Origin: Mesorhizobium sp.
Lineage (GTDB): Bacteria > Pseudomonadota > Alphaproteobacteria > Rhizobiales > Rhizobiaceae
Assembly (NCBI GenBank): GCA_004020875.1
Contig: SAPZ01000001.1
Coordinates: 62,001-126,000 of the forward strand
Direction: 5' to 3'
DNA: 64,000 nt
Shown: in pieces, positions 1 to 9,195 of the stretch
How the letters are laid out: the number at the start of each line of letters is the position of its first letter
How positions within the stretch are numbered: the first letter of the stretch is position 1
The notes under the pieces: generated by a model
What the model saw: the letters and a program-made list of their open reading frames with translations, nothing else
Database searches by the model: none
What the model was told of the DNA's origin: nothing
Made by a program: the position numbers and the translations under genes

Positions 1-676
1 CGACCGAGTCGACGCCGCCCGCCCAGCGCTCTTTGGCGAGCGGCTTCGCCGGCTGGCTGAGCTCCTCGCGCGAGATCACCTCGGCCGCGCCGAGGTCGAT
101 CAGATAGGGGCTTTCGGCGTTGCGGCCGGTTGAGGCGATGACATGATAGCCCAGACTGGACAGGATCGAGATGGCGACCGAGCCGACGCCGCCGGCGGCG
201 CCCGTCACCACCACCGGACCGCGATCCGGCACGATGCCGTGACGCTCCAGCGCCATGACGGAGAGCATGGCCGTGTAGCCCGCCGTGCCAACAGCCATCG
301 CATCATGCGCGTTCATGCCTTCGGGCAGCGGGACCAACCAGTCGCCCTTGACGCGAGCCCGGCCGGCATAGGCGCCGTGATGCGTCTCGCCGACGCCCCA
401 GCCGTTCAGGATCACCTTGTCGCCCTTGCGCCAGTCGGCATGGGAAGACTCGATCACCGTGCCGGCAAAATCGATGCCCGGGACAAGCGGCCAGCGGCGC
501 ACGACCGGCGCCTTGCCGGTGATGGCGAGCCCATCCTTGTAGTTCACCGTCGTCGCCTCGACGGCGACGGTGACGTCGCCTTCCATCAGGTCGGCCTCGG
601 TAAGGTCGACGACATCGACGGACTGCTTCTTCTCGGCATCGCGCGAAACGAGGATGGCTTTGAAGGTGTCGGTCAC
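1..676 (-). CDS. AcuI/YhdH-type MDR quinone oxidoreductase, 3' part beyond window
   Basis: This is a zinc-independent medium-chain dehydrogenase of the YhdH/AcuI type, a family that reduces acrylyl-CoA or quinone-like enones with NADPH. The visible part starts [13 protein letters not shown] and runs through the N-terminal catalytic fold ([20 protein letters not shown]) into the Rossmann motif [15 protein letters not shown] at 676 is chosen as start because AGGAG lies just upstream. The last third lies outside the window. It follows lspA on the same strand after 54 bases. Substrate is inferred from family only. Confidence 0.85.
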   Translation of the reverse strand, partial: MTDTFKAILVSRDAEKKQSVDVVDLTEADLMEGDVTVAVEATTVNYKDGLAITGKAPVVRRWPLVPGIDFAGTVIESSHADWRKGDKVILNGWGVGETHHGAYAGRARVKGDWLVPLPEGMNAHDAMAVGTAGYTAMLSVMALERHGIVPDRGPVVVTGAAGGVGSVAISILSSLGYHVIASTGRNAESPYLIDLGAAEVISREELSQPAKPLAKERWAGGVDSV

Positions 677-730
677 GGTTTTCTCCTCGGTTCTGGCTGG
701 TGAGAACTCTGCGGCTTCAACCGCGTGAGG

Positions 731-1219
731 TCAATTGCCGGGGTCCTGCGGCTTGGCCTCGCGGCCCCAGCCGATCAACTCGTCGAAGACGACGAGCGCC
801 GCACCGACCGAAATGAAGGCGTCGGCGAGATTGAACACCGCGAAGGACCAGACGGGCGTATGGAACAGGATGTAGTCGATGACGTGGCCGTAGACGGCCC
901 GGTCAATGAGGTTGCCGAGCGCGCCGCCGATGATGAGCGCAAAGCCGATGCGGGCGATGACATGGGCGGCCGGCGTGCGCGTGGCGAGATAGAACACGAA
1001 GGCGACGACCAACACCGCGATGACCACCAGGCCGGTATCGCCGAAGGACTGGAACATCGAGAAGGCGATGCCGGTGTTATAGGTGCGGAAAAGCGCCAGG
1101 AAGGGCAGGAGATCGACCTTCTCTTGAAAGGCGAGACCGTTCTCGATCAGCTGCTTGATCCACTGGTCGAGCGCAATGGCGACAACGACCAGCAGGACAT
1201 AGGGGGACCAGGATTTCAC
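731..1219 (-). CDS. lspA: Lipoprotein signal peptidase (signal peptidase II)
   Basis: LspA cleaves the signal peptide of prolipoproteins in the inner membrane after diacylglyceryl transfer. The 162-aa product has four hydrophobic segments and the family blocks with the catalytic aspartates: NTGIAFSMF, GNLIDR and FNLADAFIS. The start is GTG at 1219 (protein MKSWSPYV), preceded by GAGGACTGTTCC. It begins 10 bases after the end of the upstream methyltransferase, so the two are probably co-transcribed. Length and motifs are normal for the family. Confidence 0.97.
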   Translation of the reverse strand: MKSWSPYVLLVVVAIALDQWIKQLIENGLAFQEKVDLLPFLALFRTYNTGIAFSMFQSFGDTGLVVIAVLVVAFVFYLATRTPAAHVIARIGFALIIGGALGNLIDRAVYGHVIDYILFHTPVWSFAVFNLADAFISVGAALVVFDELIGWGREAKPQDPGN

Positions 1220-1229
1220 GGAACAGTCC

Positions 1230-2090
1230 TCATCGGCTGTCGTTGGTAGGCTCGAGCTTCAACGCGCCGCGCCTTATCTCGAACAGCATCACGCCGGTGG
1301 CGACCGCCAGATTGAGCGAATCGGCGCGGCCGGCCTGGGGGATTCTCAGCAACCGATCGCAGCTTTCGGCGAGGCTGTCGGGCAGACCCTGCTGCTCGTT
1401 GCCCATCAGCAGCAGAACCGGCCCTCTGGAAAAATCGACCGAGCGATAGTCGACCGCGCCCTTGAGGTGCGTTCCAACGACCAGTCCGGAAAAATCGCGT
1501 CGCCAGGCGAGGAAGGCCTGCTCGGTTGCTCTCGCGACCAGCACGGCGAAGATCGAGCCCATCGTGGCGCGCACCGTCTCCAGCGAGAAGGGATCGGTGG
1601 TGTCGCCGACCAGAATGACCCCCTTGGCGCCGACGGCGTCGACGGTGCGGATGACGGTGCCGAGATTGCCGGGGTCGCGCACGCGGTCTAGCGCCACCCA
1701 GACGTCGCCATCCCTGGCGCGGATGTCCTTCAGCGGCACGGTCTGCTGGGCAAAGACGCCGACCACCATTTGCGGGTTTTCGCGCCGGGTAATGGCGGCC
1801 AGCACCTTCTCGGAGACCTCCAGCACCGTGCCGCCGGCGGCGACGGTCCGCGCGGCGACTTTTTCCACGGCCGCATTTCCGCGTCCGGCCTTGGCAAAAA
1901 CCAGGGTCCTGATCGACCAGCCGAGGTCCAGGGCGTCGATGACCAGTTTCAGGCCCTCGGCTATGAAGGCACTCTGCTGGTCGCGGAACTTCTTGAGCGC
2001 CAGCGCCTTGATGTCCTTGACCAGAGGATTGGCAAGGCTGGTGACTTCCTTGACCTGCCCGACAGGGCGAGCGCCGTCATGTGCGTTCAT
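1230..2090 (-). CDS. TrmH/SpoU-family RNA 2'-O-methyltransferase
   Basis: This is a SpoU-class (SPOUT fold) methyltransferase that transfers a methyl group from SAM to a ribose 2'-OH in rRNA or tRNA. The three family motifs are present in the C-terminal half of the 286-aa protein: NLGTVIRTVDA, LLLMGNEQQGLP and SLNLAVATGVMLFEIRR. The N-terminal 100 residues form the substrate-binding region common in RlmB/TsnR relatives. Its start overlaps the 3' end of the next methyltransferase gene by 14 bases. The exact target nucleotide cannot be read from sequence. Confidence 0.93.
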   Translation of the reverse strand: MNAHDGARPVGQVKEVTSLANPLVKDIKALALKKFRDQQSAFIAEGLKLVIDALDLGWSIRTLVFAKAGRGNAAVEKVAARTVAAGGTVLEVSEKVLAAITRRENPQMVVGVFAQQTVPLKDIRARDGDVWVALDRVRDPGNLGTVIRTVDAVGAKGVILVGDTTDPFSLETVRATMGSIFAVLVARATEQAFLAWRRDFSGLVVGTHLKGAVDYRSVDFSRGPVLLLMGNEQQGLPDSLAESCDRLLRIPQAGRADSLNLAVATGVMLFEIRRGALKLEPTNDSR

Positions 2091-3174
2091 TGGAAGCCAC
2101 CCAGCGCGAGAACAACGAGGTCGACAGCGCGCGGCCGGCGGATTTCTCGCGAATGATCAGCTCGCCGGATTCGACCGTGCCGCCCATGCCGGCGAATGTA
2201 TCGCGCATCACCGCGTGGATGGCGAAGAAGGAGGCGCGGATCGAATAGGCGGTAAGAACGACAGCCAGCGGCTTCGGCGTCAGGATCGAGCGGCAGAGGT
2301 CGGTGAGGCCCGGCAGGTCTTCGAACAATCGCCAGACCTCGCCCTTCGGGCCGCGGCCATAGGCCGGGGGGTCGAACAGCACGATGTCGTAGCGGCTGCC
2401 GCGGCGCTCCTCGCGCTCGGCGAATTTCACCGCGTCCTCTACGATCCAACGGATCGGCTTGTCGGCCAGGCCGGCCATTTCCTGGTTCTCGCGCGCCCAG
2501 CCGATCGCCTTCTTCGAGGCATCGACATGGGTGACCTCGGCGCCGGCGCGGGCCGCGACCAACGAGGCCAAGCCGGTATAGCCGAACAGGTTGAGAACCT
2601 TGACCGGGCGCTTCGCCGCAGCGATGAGCCCCGCCAAATGGTCCCAATGCGAAGCCTGTTCCGGAAAGACGCCGACATGGCGGAACGAGGTGAAGCGGCC
2701 GAGATAGTCGATGCCGTCATGCTTCATCGGCCAGGTCTCGCCGAGCGGCGATTTCGGAAAGCGCCAGCGGCCTATGCCTTCCTCGTCTGTGTCGCCCGTG
2801 AAGATGGCGTCGGCGCGCTCCCATTCCATTGCCGGAAGGGCTCGCTGCCAGATCGCCTGGCCCTCGGGGCGCACGATGCGGTAGGGGCCGTATTGCTCGA
2901 GCTTTTCGCCCGCGCCGCTGTCCAGCAGCGCGTAATCGGCGTTGGGCGCGACTTCGAGGATCAGCGGCAGGCGCTCGGCGGGCAAGGAGCCCTCGCGGCG
3001 CGCAAGCACGCGCGGCGCCGGTTTGGCATCCTGCCGATCCGCCGGTTTGGTTTCGCGGCGCTCGACCGACGCTGCCTGCTGCCGTCCAGGCGCAAACGCA
3101 TCGCCCAGGCGGGCCTGTTGCGGCCTCGCGTGCTGCGGTCGATTATCGCGGCGTTTGTCGCGAAAAGATTTCAA
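2077..3174 (-). CDS. Class I SAM-dependent rRNA methyltransferase, RlmI-like
   Basis: A 365-aa Rossmann-fold methyltransferase. SAM-binding motif I is LNLFGYTGLASL, followed by the acidic DASKKAIGWAREN and the catalytic VLFDPPAYGRGP, as in the RlmI/RlmL class of rRNA base methyltransferases. The first 60 residues are basic and probably bind RNA. The start is TTG at 3174, with GGAG ten bases upstream; no in-frame ATG fits. It heads a tight minus-strand run with the TrmH gene and lspA (overlap of 14 bases, then a 10-base gap). The modified position is not predictable here. Confidence 0.9.
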   Translation of the reverse strand: MKSFRDKRRDNRPQHARPQQARLGDAFAPGRQQAASVERRETKPADRQDAKPAPRVLARREGSLPAERLPLILEVAPNADYALLDSGAGEKLEQYGPYRIVRPEGQAIWQRALPAMEWERADAIFTGDTDEEGIGRWRFPKSPLGETWPMKHDGIDYLGRFTSFRHVGVFPEQASHWDHLAGLIAAAKRPVKVLNLFGYTGLASLVAARAGAEVTHVDASKKAIGWARENQEMAGLADKPIRWIVEDAVKFAEREERRGSRYDIVLFDPPAYGRGPKGEVWRLFEDLPGLTDLCRSILTPKPLAVVLTAYSIRASFFAIHAVMRDTFAGMGGTVESGELIIREKSAGRALSTSLFSRWVASNERT

Positions 3175-3259
3175 GAAGGATCATCTCCAGCGGTTCGGCC
3201 CGCTTCTGCCACAGCTAAGCCCCCTGGTGCAACAAAGCCTGGCTCCTCCAATGGGATCA

Positions 3260-3745
3260 TCAACCATGCCGGACACCGAGCAGGCCGAAACAAAGCGAAA
3301 TGAAACCAAGAGCCTTCGTCGCGGTCACCGCCATGTGGCCGGTCTCCCAGCGTAGCCGGACGGCCTCGAAATTGTTCGGGATCGGTCCTTGCGTCCAGGT
3401 CGCGAGGATGCCGTTGGCCGGTTTGACGAGACCGAACCAGAGCGCCAGCGAAACGGCGTAGAGCAACGTGGCGGCGAGCACGAACCAGAACGCGCCTGCT
3501 TGGCCGCGCAGCATCCAGGCGAGAAGCGCCGGGCACAGGATAGCGGCGATATCGAGCGGTGCTCCGATCACGGCGAAAAGCATGAACTGGTCGTTGAAGA
3601 CGGTCGCCTCTCGCCACAGAGCCGGCGACCATTTCGTCAGCCTGGGCAGCGATTCCAGCACATGGGCAAAGGACGGTCCCAGGCTGAGCGCCGCAACGAA
3701 AGCGGTCAGCGCAGACCAGAACAACAGGAAACCGCGCATCTCCAT
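3260..3745 (-). CDS. DUF1772-like four-helix membrane protein
   Basis: A 161-aa integral membrane protein with about four hydrophobic helices (starting FLLFWSALTAFVAALSL). The C-terminal pattern NNFEAVRLRWETGHMAVT recalls the DUF1772/anthrone-oxygenase-like membrane family, whose role is unknown. The frame stays open further upstream, but ATG at 3745 (MEMRGFLL) is preferred: longer versions would run into the divergent WYL regulator gene and add a polar, non-family N-terminus. The 99-base divergent gap suggests the regulator controls it. Function unassigned. Confidence 0.75.
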   Translation of the reverse strand: MEMRGFLLFWSALTAFVAALSLGPSFAHVLESLPRLTKWSPALWREATVFNDQFMLFAVIGAPLDIAAILCPALLAWMLRGQAGAFWFVLAATLLYAVSLALWFGLVKPANGILATWTQGPIPNNFEAVRLRWETGHMAVTATKALGFISLCFGLLGVRHG

Positions 3746-3844
3746 GATGGGCACAACGGCCGCGACCGGCAGGCGTTCCCTTGGAGGGTCGCTTGCCGTG
3801 ATGACGGGGCCAGCCCTATTGTCCGGCGCACCGGATAGCCAATC

Positions 3845-4555
3845 ATGCCTCGCTCTGAACGCCTGCTCGACCTTATCCAGATCCTGCGCCGCCATCGCCG
3901 GCCGGTGAGCGGCCGCACGCTTGCGGACGAGATGGGTGTGTCGATCCGCACGCTCTATCGCGATATCGCGACGCTGCAGGGGCAGGGGGCGCCGATCGAA
4001 GGCGAGGCGGGGCTTGGCTATGTGCTGAAGCCGGGCTTCATGCTGCCGCCGCTCATGTTCACAGACGAGGAGATCGAGGCGATCGTGCTCGGCTCGCGTT
4101 GGGTGGCGAAACAGCCGGACAAAAGGTTGTCGGCCGCCGCAGCCGACGCGCTAGCCAAGATTGCCGCGGTGCTGTCGGATGATCTGCGTGAGGACCTCGA
4201 CGCGACGACACTGCTTGTTGGGCCGCGATCGGAAAACGTCGAAGCGATCGACCTCGGCGTTGTGCGGCAGGCGATCCGCGAGGAACGCAAGCTCGGCTTC
4301 CTCTATTGCGACGCCGAGGGTGCGGCCTCCGAGCGGCTGGTCTGGCCCTTCGCGCTCAGTTTCTTCGACAAGGTGCGGGTGATGGTGGCATGGTGCGAGA
4401 TGCGCCAGGATTTCCGCCATTTCCGCGCGGACAGGATGTCCGAACTGACGGCCACCGACATCCGTTATCCGCGCCGTCGCCAGTCCATGCTGAAGGAATG
4501 GCGGACGACGCTCGGCGCGGCAGGCCAGAGCGGCGCGAAAGACACTTCCGGCTGA
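3845..4555 (+). CDS. YafY-type HTH-WYL transcriptional regulator
   Basis: A 236-aa regulator. The N-terminal winged helix-turn-helix (residues 5-60, RTLADEMGVSIRTLYRDI) is of the HTH_11/DeoR type. A middle linker follows, and a C-terminal WYL domain from about residue 140 (RKLGFLYCDAEG through KVRVMVAWCEMRQDF). WYL proteins sense nucleotides or other small ligands and control adjacent genes. It is divergent from the DUF1772-like membrane gene, which is the likeliest target. Length is normal for the family. Confidence 0.9.
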   Translation: MPRSERLLDLIQILRRHRRPVSGRTLADEMGVSIRTLYRDIATLQGQGAPIEGEAGLGYVLKPGFMLPPLMFTDEEIEAIVLGSRWVAKQPDKRLSAAAADALAKIAAVLSDDLREDLDATTLLVGPRSENVEAIDLGVVRQAIREERKLGFLYCDAEGAASERLVWPFALSFFDKVRVMVAWCEMRQDFRHFRADRMSELTATDIRYPRRRQSMLKEWRTTLGAAGQSGAKDTSG

Positions 4556-4628
4556 TCGCTATTGCTGCCAGAATCTGACAGTAGGTATGTGTATGGTTTC
4601 CAAGGTTCAGACACTTTGGAGATCAGAT

Positions 4629-5009
4629 ATGACCACGCCGAATTTCGTCATCCTCTATGTCGACAGCCCCGAAAACAGCGGCGCTTTCTATACCAGGCTG
4701 CTCAGACGCGAGCCTGTCGAGTCTTCGCCAACCTTCGTGATGTTCGTGCTCGACAAGGGCTTCAAGCTCGGCCTCTGGTCGCGCCACACGGTGGAACCGG
4801 CCGCGGCCGCAGCAGGCGGTGGCGGCGAGCTCGTGCTTGCCGTCGAGAACGCGGCAGCGGTCGACGCCACGCATGCTGATTGGACTGGCAGGGGTCTCAG
4901 CATGCTGCAAGCCCCAACCGATCTCGATTTCGGCCGCACCTTCGTCGCGCTCGATCCCGACAATCATCGCCTGCGCGTCTACTGGCCGTTCGATGGAGCA
5001 CAGGGGTGA
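4629..5009 (+). CDS. VOC (glyoxalase/bleomycin-resistance fold) protein
   Basis: A 126-aa VOC-superfamily protein of the PhnB-like type: it opens [20 protein letters not shown] and ends with the paired strands [17 protein letters not shown]. The central [10 protein letters not shown] and [11 protein letters not shown] are typical of the subfamily sometimes labelled drug:proton antiporter. ATG 4629 is preferred because TTGGAGATCAG precedes it. The stop overlaps the start of the EVE gene (GTGA), so the two are translationally coupled. The substrate is unknown. Confidence 0.85.
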   Translation: MTTPNFVILYVDSPENSGAFYTRLLRREPVESSPTFVMFVLDKGFKLGLWSRHTVEPAAAAAGGGGELVLAVENAAAVDATHADWTGRGLSMLQAPTDLDFGRTFVALDPDNHRLRVYWPFDGAQG

Positions 5010-5431
5010 GCGCCTTCTGGCTCGCAGTCGCATCGGCCGAGCATGTGCGGATCGGCCGCAAGGATGGCTTCATGCAGGTCAACCACGGCAAGGCGGCGCC
5101 GCTGCGCCGCATCAAGCCGGGCGACGGCATCGTCTACTTCTCGCCGAGCACAGTGCTCGGCGAGAAGGACGGGCTGCAATCCTTCACGGCCATCGGCACG
5201 GTGCGGCAAGGGGAGGTGTATGAGGGCGTCATGGGCGGCGGTTTCACGCCGGCGCGACGCGACGTCGAGTGGCGCGCGGCCATGGAAGCGCCGATCAAGC
5301 CGCTGCTCGACAGGCTCGACTTCACGGCGGGCAAGCCGATCTGGGGCTATCAGCTGCGCTTCGGCCTGTTCGAAATCAGCGAGCGTGATTTCCGGCTGAT
5401 CGGCGAAGCGATGGAAGCCAGGGTGGCCTAG
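5006..5431 (+). CDS. EVE-domain protein (UPF0310)
   Basis: A 141-aa EVE (PUA-like) domain protein. The N-terminal [15 protein letters not shown] and the central [13 protein letters not shown], with aromatic cage residues W and Y, match the UPF0310 group. EVE domains bind modified bases in DNA or RNA. The start is GTG at 5006, which shares bases with the TGA of the VOC gene, so the pair is coupled. The bacterial role of this subgroup is not established; it may act in modified-base sensing or restriction. Confidence 0.85.
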   Translation: MSAFWLAVASAEHVRIGRKDGFMQVNHGKAAPLRRIKPGDGIVYFSPSTVLGEKDGLQSFTAIGTVRQGEVYEGVMGGGFTPARRDVEWRAAMEAPIKPLLDRLDFTAGKPIWGYQLRFGLFEISERDFRLIGEAMEARVA

Positions 5432-5434
5432 CGG

Positions 5435-6397
5435 CTACTTCAGCGCCTTGTAAACAGCGATGCCGGCGGCCAGATCTTCAAGCGCCGCGCCAACCGACTT
5501 GAACAGCGTGAGCTCGCTGTCGTTTTGTCGGCCCTGTTTCTCGCCGCGCGCGAGTTCGTGTAGATCGGCGACGATCGCTTCCGGTTTCAGCAGGCCCGAT
5601 GCCAGAGGCTGGACGATGTCGCCAGCTTCCTTGGTGGCGCCGGCACGGGTGTCGACATAGACGCGCGCCCGCGAAATGGCATCGTCATCGGCCTCGCGCA
5701 TATCGGGCGTGAAGCCTCCGACCAGATCGACATGGGCGCCCGCTTTCAGCAGCGCGCCCTTGACCAGCGGCGTGTTGGAGATCGTCGCCGAGGCGACGAT
5801 GTCGGCCTCGGCAAGCTCCGCGTCGAGATCGCTGGCGGCGCTTGCCGGAAGGCCTTCGGCACGCAAGGCGGCGGCCACTTTTTCGGCATTGGCCGGCGTG
5901 CGGTTCCAGATGCGGATGGAGGTGATCGGCCTGACCGCCGAATGCGCCTTGGCAAGGAACGGCGACAGCGCGCCGGCGCCGATCACCAGAAGCCGAGAGG
6001 CGTCCTTGCGGGCGAGATAGGAGGCGGCGAGCGCGGAGGCGCAGGCTGTGCGCCACTGCGTAAGCCGCTGGCCGTCGATCATTGCCTGCGGCTCGCCGGT
6101 GACGCCGTCGAGCAAGAGATAGAGGCCCATCACCGCCGGCTTGCCTTTTGTGTTGTTGTCCGGCGACACGGTGACAATCTTGACGCCGATATGGCCGCCG
6201 GCGGAAGTACCAGCGGCGTTGAAGTCGGTCCAGGCCGGCATCAAAAGCAGGGTCGAGGCGGCGCCGTCCGGCCGCTCGACGCCGTGATGGTGACGAACCG
6301 GCTGCACGGCGCCCTCGCGAAAGGCGGTGCGCAATGTCTCGACCAGACCGGGAAAGGTCAGCGCGCGGTCGACCTCAGCGGCCGAAATGGTCAGCAT
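5435..6397 (-). CDS. Ornithine cyclodeaminase / mu-crystallin family enzyme
   Basis: A 320-aa NAD(P)-dependent enzyme of the OCD/mu-crystallin family. It has an N-terminal substrate fold, a Rossmann segment around residue 140 (RLLVIGAGALSPFLA) and VDLVGGFTPDMREADD where the family places the catalytic aspartate. Members act as ornithine cyclodeaminase, alanine dehydrogenase or ketimine reductase, and sequence alone does not decide which. ATG 6397 is preceded by GGAGCCTTCG. LapA lies 18 bases upstream on the same strand. Confidence 0.9.
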   Translation of the reverse strand: MLTISAAEVDRALTFPGLVETLRTAFREGAVQPVRHHHGVERPDGAASTLLLMPAWTDFNAAGTSAGGHIGVKIVTVSPDNNTKGKPAVMGLYLLLDGVTGEPQAMIDGQRLTQWRTACASALAASYLARKDASRLLVIGAGALSPFLAKAHSAVRPITSIRIWNRTPANAEKVAAALRAEGLPASAASDLDAELAEADIVASATISNTPLVKGALLKAGAHVDLVGGFTPDMREADDDAISRARVYVDTRAGATKEAGDIVQPLASGLLKPEAIVADLHELARGEKQGRQNDSELTLFKSVGAALEDLAAGIAVYKALK

Positions 6398-6415
6398 CGA
6401 AGGCTCCGGATTGCG

Positions 6416-6748
6416 TTAATTGGTCGGCTTGGGCAGCACCGGTCCGTTCGGCGCGGCCGGCGCGCGGCTCACCGCCTGGCGCAGGTTTTCAGCCTCCAGG
6501 CCGCGCTGGCGCGCGAGCTTGCGGTAGCGGCCCTGCCTCACCCACGTCGCCATGCTTCCGACGACCATGCCGATGGCCAAGGCCAGGAAAAGGAAGATGA
6601 AAAGCGGCATGTTCAGCGTCAGCGCGGGATTGCCGGGGTGGAACGGATCGAGCGTGAAGGCGACGGCGCCGCGATTGGCGACGGCAAGCGCGATCAGGAT
6701 GATGGCCAGCGGCACGAAGACCACGACGAGGATGAAGCGATTGAACAT
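6416..6748 (-). CDS. LapA-domain inner-membrane protein
   Basis: A 110-aa protein with two transmembrane helices (residues about 4-24 and 48-68) and a basic, coiled C-terminal tail, as in the LapA/DUF1049 family that helps couple LPS assembly to envelope control. The start is ATG 6748 with GGAGATCTG in front. It sits downstream of ihfB with a dispersed palindrome between. This ihfB-lapA neighbourhood is conserved in many Rhizobiales, as known from the family. Confidence 0.85.
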   Translation of the reverse strand: MFNRFILVVVFVPLAIILIALAVANRGAVAFTLDPFHPGNPALTLNMPLFIFLFLALAIGMVVGSMATWVRQGRYRKLARQRGLEAENLRQAVSRAPAAPNGPVLPKPTN

Positions 6749-6780
6749 CAGATCTCCATAGAGAGAAGCTTCCTAAGCGC

Positions 6781-6825
6781 GCATGTCTTTGCCCCGAAAT
6801 CGGCCTCCACTTTCGGGAGACATGC
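6781..6825. repeat. Dispersed palindrome, GCATGTCT type
   Basis: Imperfect palindrome with perfect 8-base outer arms GCATGTCT/AGACATGC and inner pairing CCGAAA/TTTCGG. It belongs to the window's two-class family of intergenic mosaic palindromes and lies between ihfB and lapA. It could act as a terminator or processing hairpin for ihfB. Confidence 0.75.
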
Positions 6826-6866
6826 TTTAGGCGCCAAGATGCCGTCTCAACCCGCCGGCGCGGCGC

Positions 6867-7151
6867 CTATTTGCCGCCGTTCAGTCTTTCGCGCAACTCC
6901 TTGCCGGTCTTGAAGAACGGCACCCACTTTTCCTCGACCTCGACGGATTCGCCGGTGCGCGGGTTGCGGCCGGTGCGGGCTGGACGGTTCTTCACCGAAA
7001 AGGCGCCGAAACCGCGCAATTCGACCCGGTTGCCCTCGGCAAGCGCGTCGGTGATTTCATCGAAGATCGCACCGACGATGTTCTCGACGTCGCGCAGGAA
7101 AAGGTGCGGGTTGCGTGCAGCAATGATCTGCACAAGCTCGGATTTGATCAT
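6867..7151 (-). CDS. ihfB: Integration host factor subunit beta
   Basis: IHF-beta, the DNA-bending HU-family subunit that pairs with IhfA; IHF assists sigma-54 promoters, recombination and replication. The 94-aa protein has the DNA-binding beta-arm motif with the intercalating proline (GRNPRTGE) and the usual opening [11 protein letters not shown]. The family GFG(S/A)F motif is [12 protein letters not shown] 7151 follows GGGGAACGTTCC. It is transcribed after sppA, as in other Rhizobiales. Length is normal. Confidence 0.97.
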   Translation of the reverse strand: MIKSELVQIIAARNPHLFLRDVENIVGAIFDEITDALAEGNRVELRGFGAFSVKNRPARTGRNPRTGESVEVEEKWVPFFKTGKELRERLNGGK

Positions 7152-7229
7152 GGAACGTTCCCCGTAAAACCACTGCAGACGATTATCAGGATGATTTTTA
7201 TTGCTTTTTTGGCTCGTGCCAACGGCATG

Positions 7230-8186
7230 TCAAGGGTGCCAGACCGAAACGAGACCGTCAAGAAACAAGCGGTCGGCGCCAAGCTCGTGAATGACATCGC
7301 CGCCGCTATCCGGCAGGCCAAGCGCCTTGGCGGCCATTTTTGCCATCGACTGGGAGAACAGGAAACCGCCACGCCTGTCCTTGTCCTTCCACTCGACGAC
7401 TTTGAGCTTGGCGTCCACGCCTTTCGTCGCCAGCCAGTCGATCGCCTCCTGCTCGCCACCGACGGCGTCGACCAGATGGTTGGCCAAAGCCTGGCGGCCG
7501 GTGAAGATCGAACCGTCGGCCAGGGCCAGCGCCTGCTCATGCGTCATCTTGCGGCGGTCCGCGACGATGCCGACGAACCAGTCGTAACTGTCGAGGATCA
7601 GCTTGCGCACCATGGCACGCTCATCGTCATTGGTCGGCTTGAAGGGCGACGGCGAAGCCTTGAGCGGCGAGGATTTCACTTCCTCCAGCTTGATGCCGAG
7701 CTTGTCCATGAGACCGCTGACGTCAGGATATTGGATCAGCACCCCGATCGAGCCGACGATCGAGGTCTTGCGGGCAACGATATGGTCGGCAGCGCTCGCG
7801 ATCATGTAGCCGGCCGATGCCGCCAGCGTGCCGACCTCGGCCACCACAGGCTTGTCGCCAGAAAGCTTGCGCACGGCTTCGAATGTCGACTCGCCACCGA
7901 CCGTGGTGCCTCCGGGCGAATCGATCGACAGGATGACGCCCTTCACCTGAGGCGACTTGCGGATCGCTTCCAGCCTTTTGAGCAGTTCCTCGTCCTCGGT
8001 GATGGTGCCTTCGATCTTCACCTTAGCGATATGGGGGACCGCCTGGCCGGTAAAATTGTCGTCATAGATCCATGCCGCGAAGGCGATCACCGCTGCCGCC
8101 AGAACAACAAAAGAGGCCACGCGCCAGAAAGTCAGCTTGCGGCGCAAGCGGCGGCGGTCGATCAGGTCGTCGGCTCTCATTGCCAT
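7230..8186 (-). CDS. sppA: Signal peptide peptidase SppA, short (36K) type
   Basis: SppA is an inner-membrane serine protease that degrades signal peptides. About 318 aa, with an N-terminal transmembrane helix (residues 18-38, VASFVVLAAAVIAFAAW). The nucleophile serine lies in ASAGYMIASAAD, and SIDSPGGT is the conserved oxyanion region. The catalytic lysine region is RKTSIVGSIGV. ATG 8186 is chosen because GAGG stands six bases upstream; in-frame ATGs also occur at 8180 and 8198. It is followed by ihfB on the same strand. Confidence 0.92.
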   Translation of the reverse strand: MAMRADDLIDRRRLRRKLTFWRVASFVVLAAAVIAFAAWIYDDNFTGQAVPHIAKVKIEGTITEDEELLKRLEAIRKSPQVKGVILSIDSPGGTTVGGESTFEAVRKLSGDKPVVAEVGTLAASAGYMIASAADHIVARKTSIVGSIGVLIQYPDVSGLMDKLGIKLEEVKSSPLKASPSPFKPTNDDERAMVRKLILDSYDWFVGIVADRRKMTHEQALALADGSIFTGRQALANHLVDAVGGEQEAIDWLATKGVDAKLKVVEWKDKDRRGGFLFSQSMAKMAAKALGLPDSGGDVIHELGADRLFLDGLVSVWHP

Positions 8187-8481
8187 CGTCAGCCTCATGG
8201 ATTGGTGGGAAAGCACGCCTTTTAAAGCAAGCCTCGGCACACGGCTACCGTTTCCTGAACGCCGACTTCGAGCCTCGGCGTTGATCCCGACCTCACGAAA
8301 AATTAACGCAGTCCCGTTCTGTATCTGCTATGAAGTGCGGGCCGTCTCCCCGAATTCCTCTCGATTTTGTGGGCGGCAGCCGTCACATTTTTGCAGTTTT
8401 CGCTCCCTTGTGCTTGCGTGTAGGTGCCGGCATACCACCTATAGGCGATGTTTGGGCGGGCAAAGGTCCATTAGAAAAGTC

Positions 8482-9195
8482 ATGTTGGCGCGATCTGACG
8501 ACACGAGCGATGCCGCTGTGGCACCGGCTCACGCGATCCAAGACGGCACGCGCGGCGAGGCGTTCAACCGCGCGCAACGGCACTCGCGCCGCGTGCGCGT
8601 GCTGAAATTCGCGGTGCCGCTGCTAGCGGCCGCTATTGCGATCGCCTTTCCCGTCTATTCCTACCTTAAAGCGCCCATTTCCATTTCCGTGCAGGCCGAC
8701 GGCACGGCGTTTTCGAACGGCAAGCTGGTGATGGCCAATCCGAAGCTGAACGGCTTCACCAAGCAGAAGCTGCCCTATTCGCTGACGGCGACCAGAGCGA
8801 CGCAGGATGTCGGCCAGCAGGCTGTGATCGATCTCGAAGGCATCAACGCCAAACTGCCCGTCGCCACCGACAACATCGTATCGGTCGATGCCGAGCACGG
8901 TATCTACAATCGCGACGCCAATACGATGAACCTCACCAGCGACGTCAGCGTGACGACGACGGACGGCCTTGCGGCGAAATTCAAATCGATCTTCCTAGAC
9001 ATGGGCAAAGGCTCTATGAAGACGAGCAATCCGGTCGACGTCAGCCGTGGCGGGTCGCGCATCACCGCGGACTCGATGTCGGTCGAGGACAATGGCAGGC
9101 TGGTGGTCTTCGAGAATCGGGTTCGTGTCAAAATCGATCCGACTGCGCTGAAGGCGGCAGGGGTAAACAGTGGAGAACAGAATGCGTCGCAGTAA
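8482..9195 (+). CDS. lptC: LPS transport periplasmic bridge protein LptC
   Basis: LptC is the membrane-anchored part of the Lpt bridge that passes LPS from LptBFG to LptA. The 237-aa protein has a cytoplasmic N-terminus, one transmembrane helix (residues about 41-62, KFAVPLLAAAIAIAFPVYSY) and a periplasmic beta-jellyroll of the LptC/YrbK type. ATG 8482 is the first start in a sensible position; the open frame upstream has no family character. lptA starts inside its last codons. Confidence 0.92.
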   Translation: MLARSDDTSDAAVAPAHAIQDGTRGEAFNRAQRHSRRVRVLKFAVPLLAAAIAIAFPVYSYLKAPISISVQADGTAFSNGKLVMANPKLNGFTKQKLPYSLTATRATQDVGQQAVIDLEGINAKLPVATDNIVSVDAEHGIYNRDANTMNLTSDVSVTTTDGLAAKFKSIFLDMGKGSMKTSNPVDVSRGGSRITADSMSVEDNGRLVVFENRVRVKIDPTALKAAGVNSGEQNASQ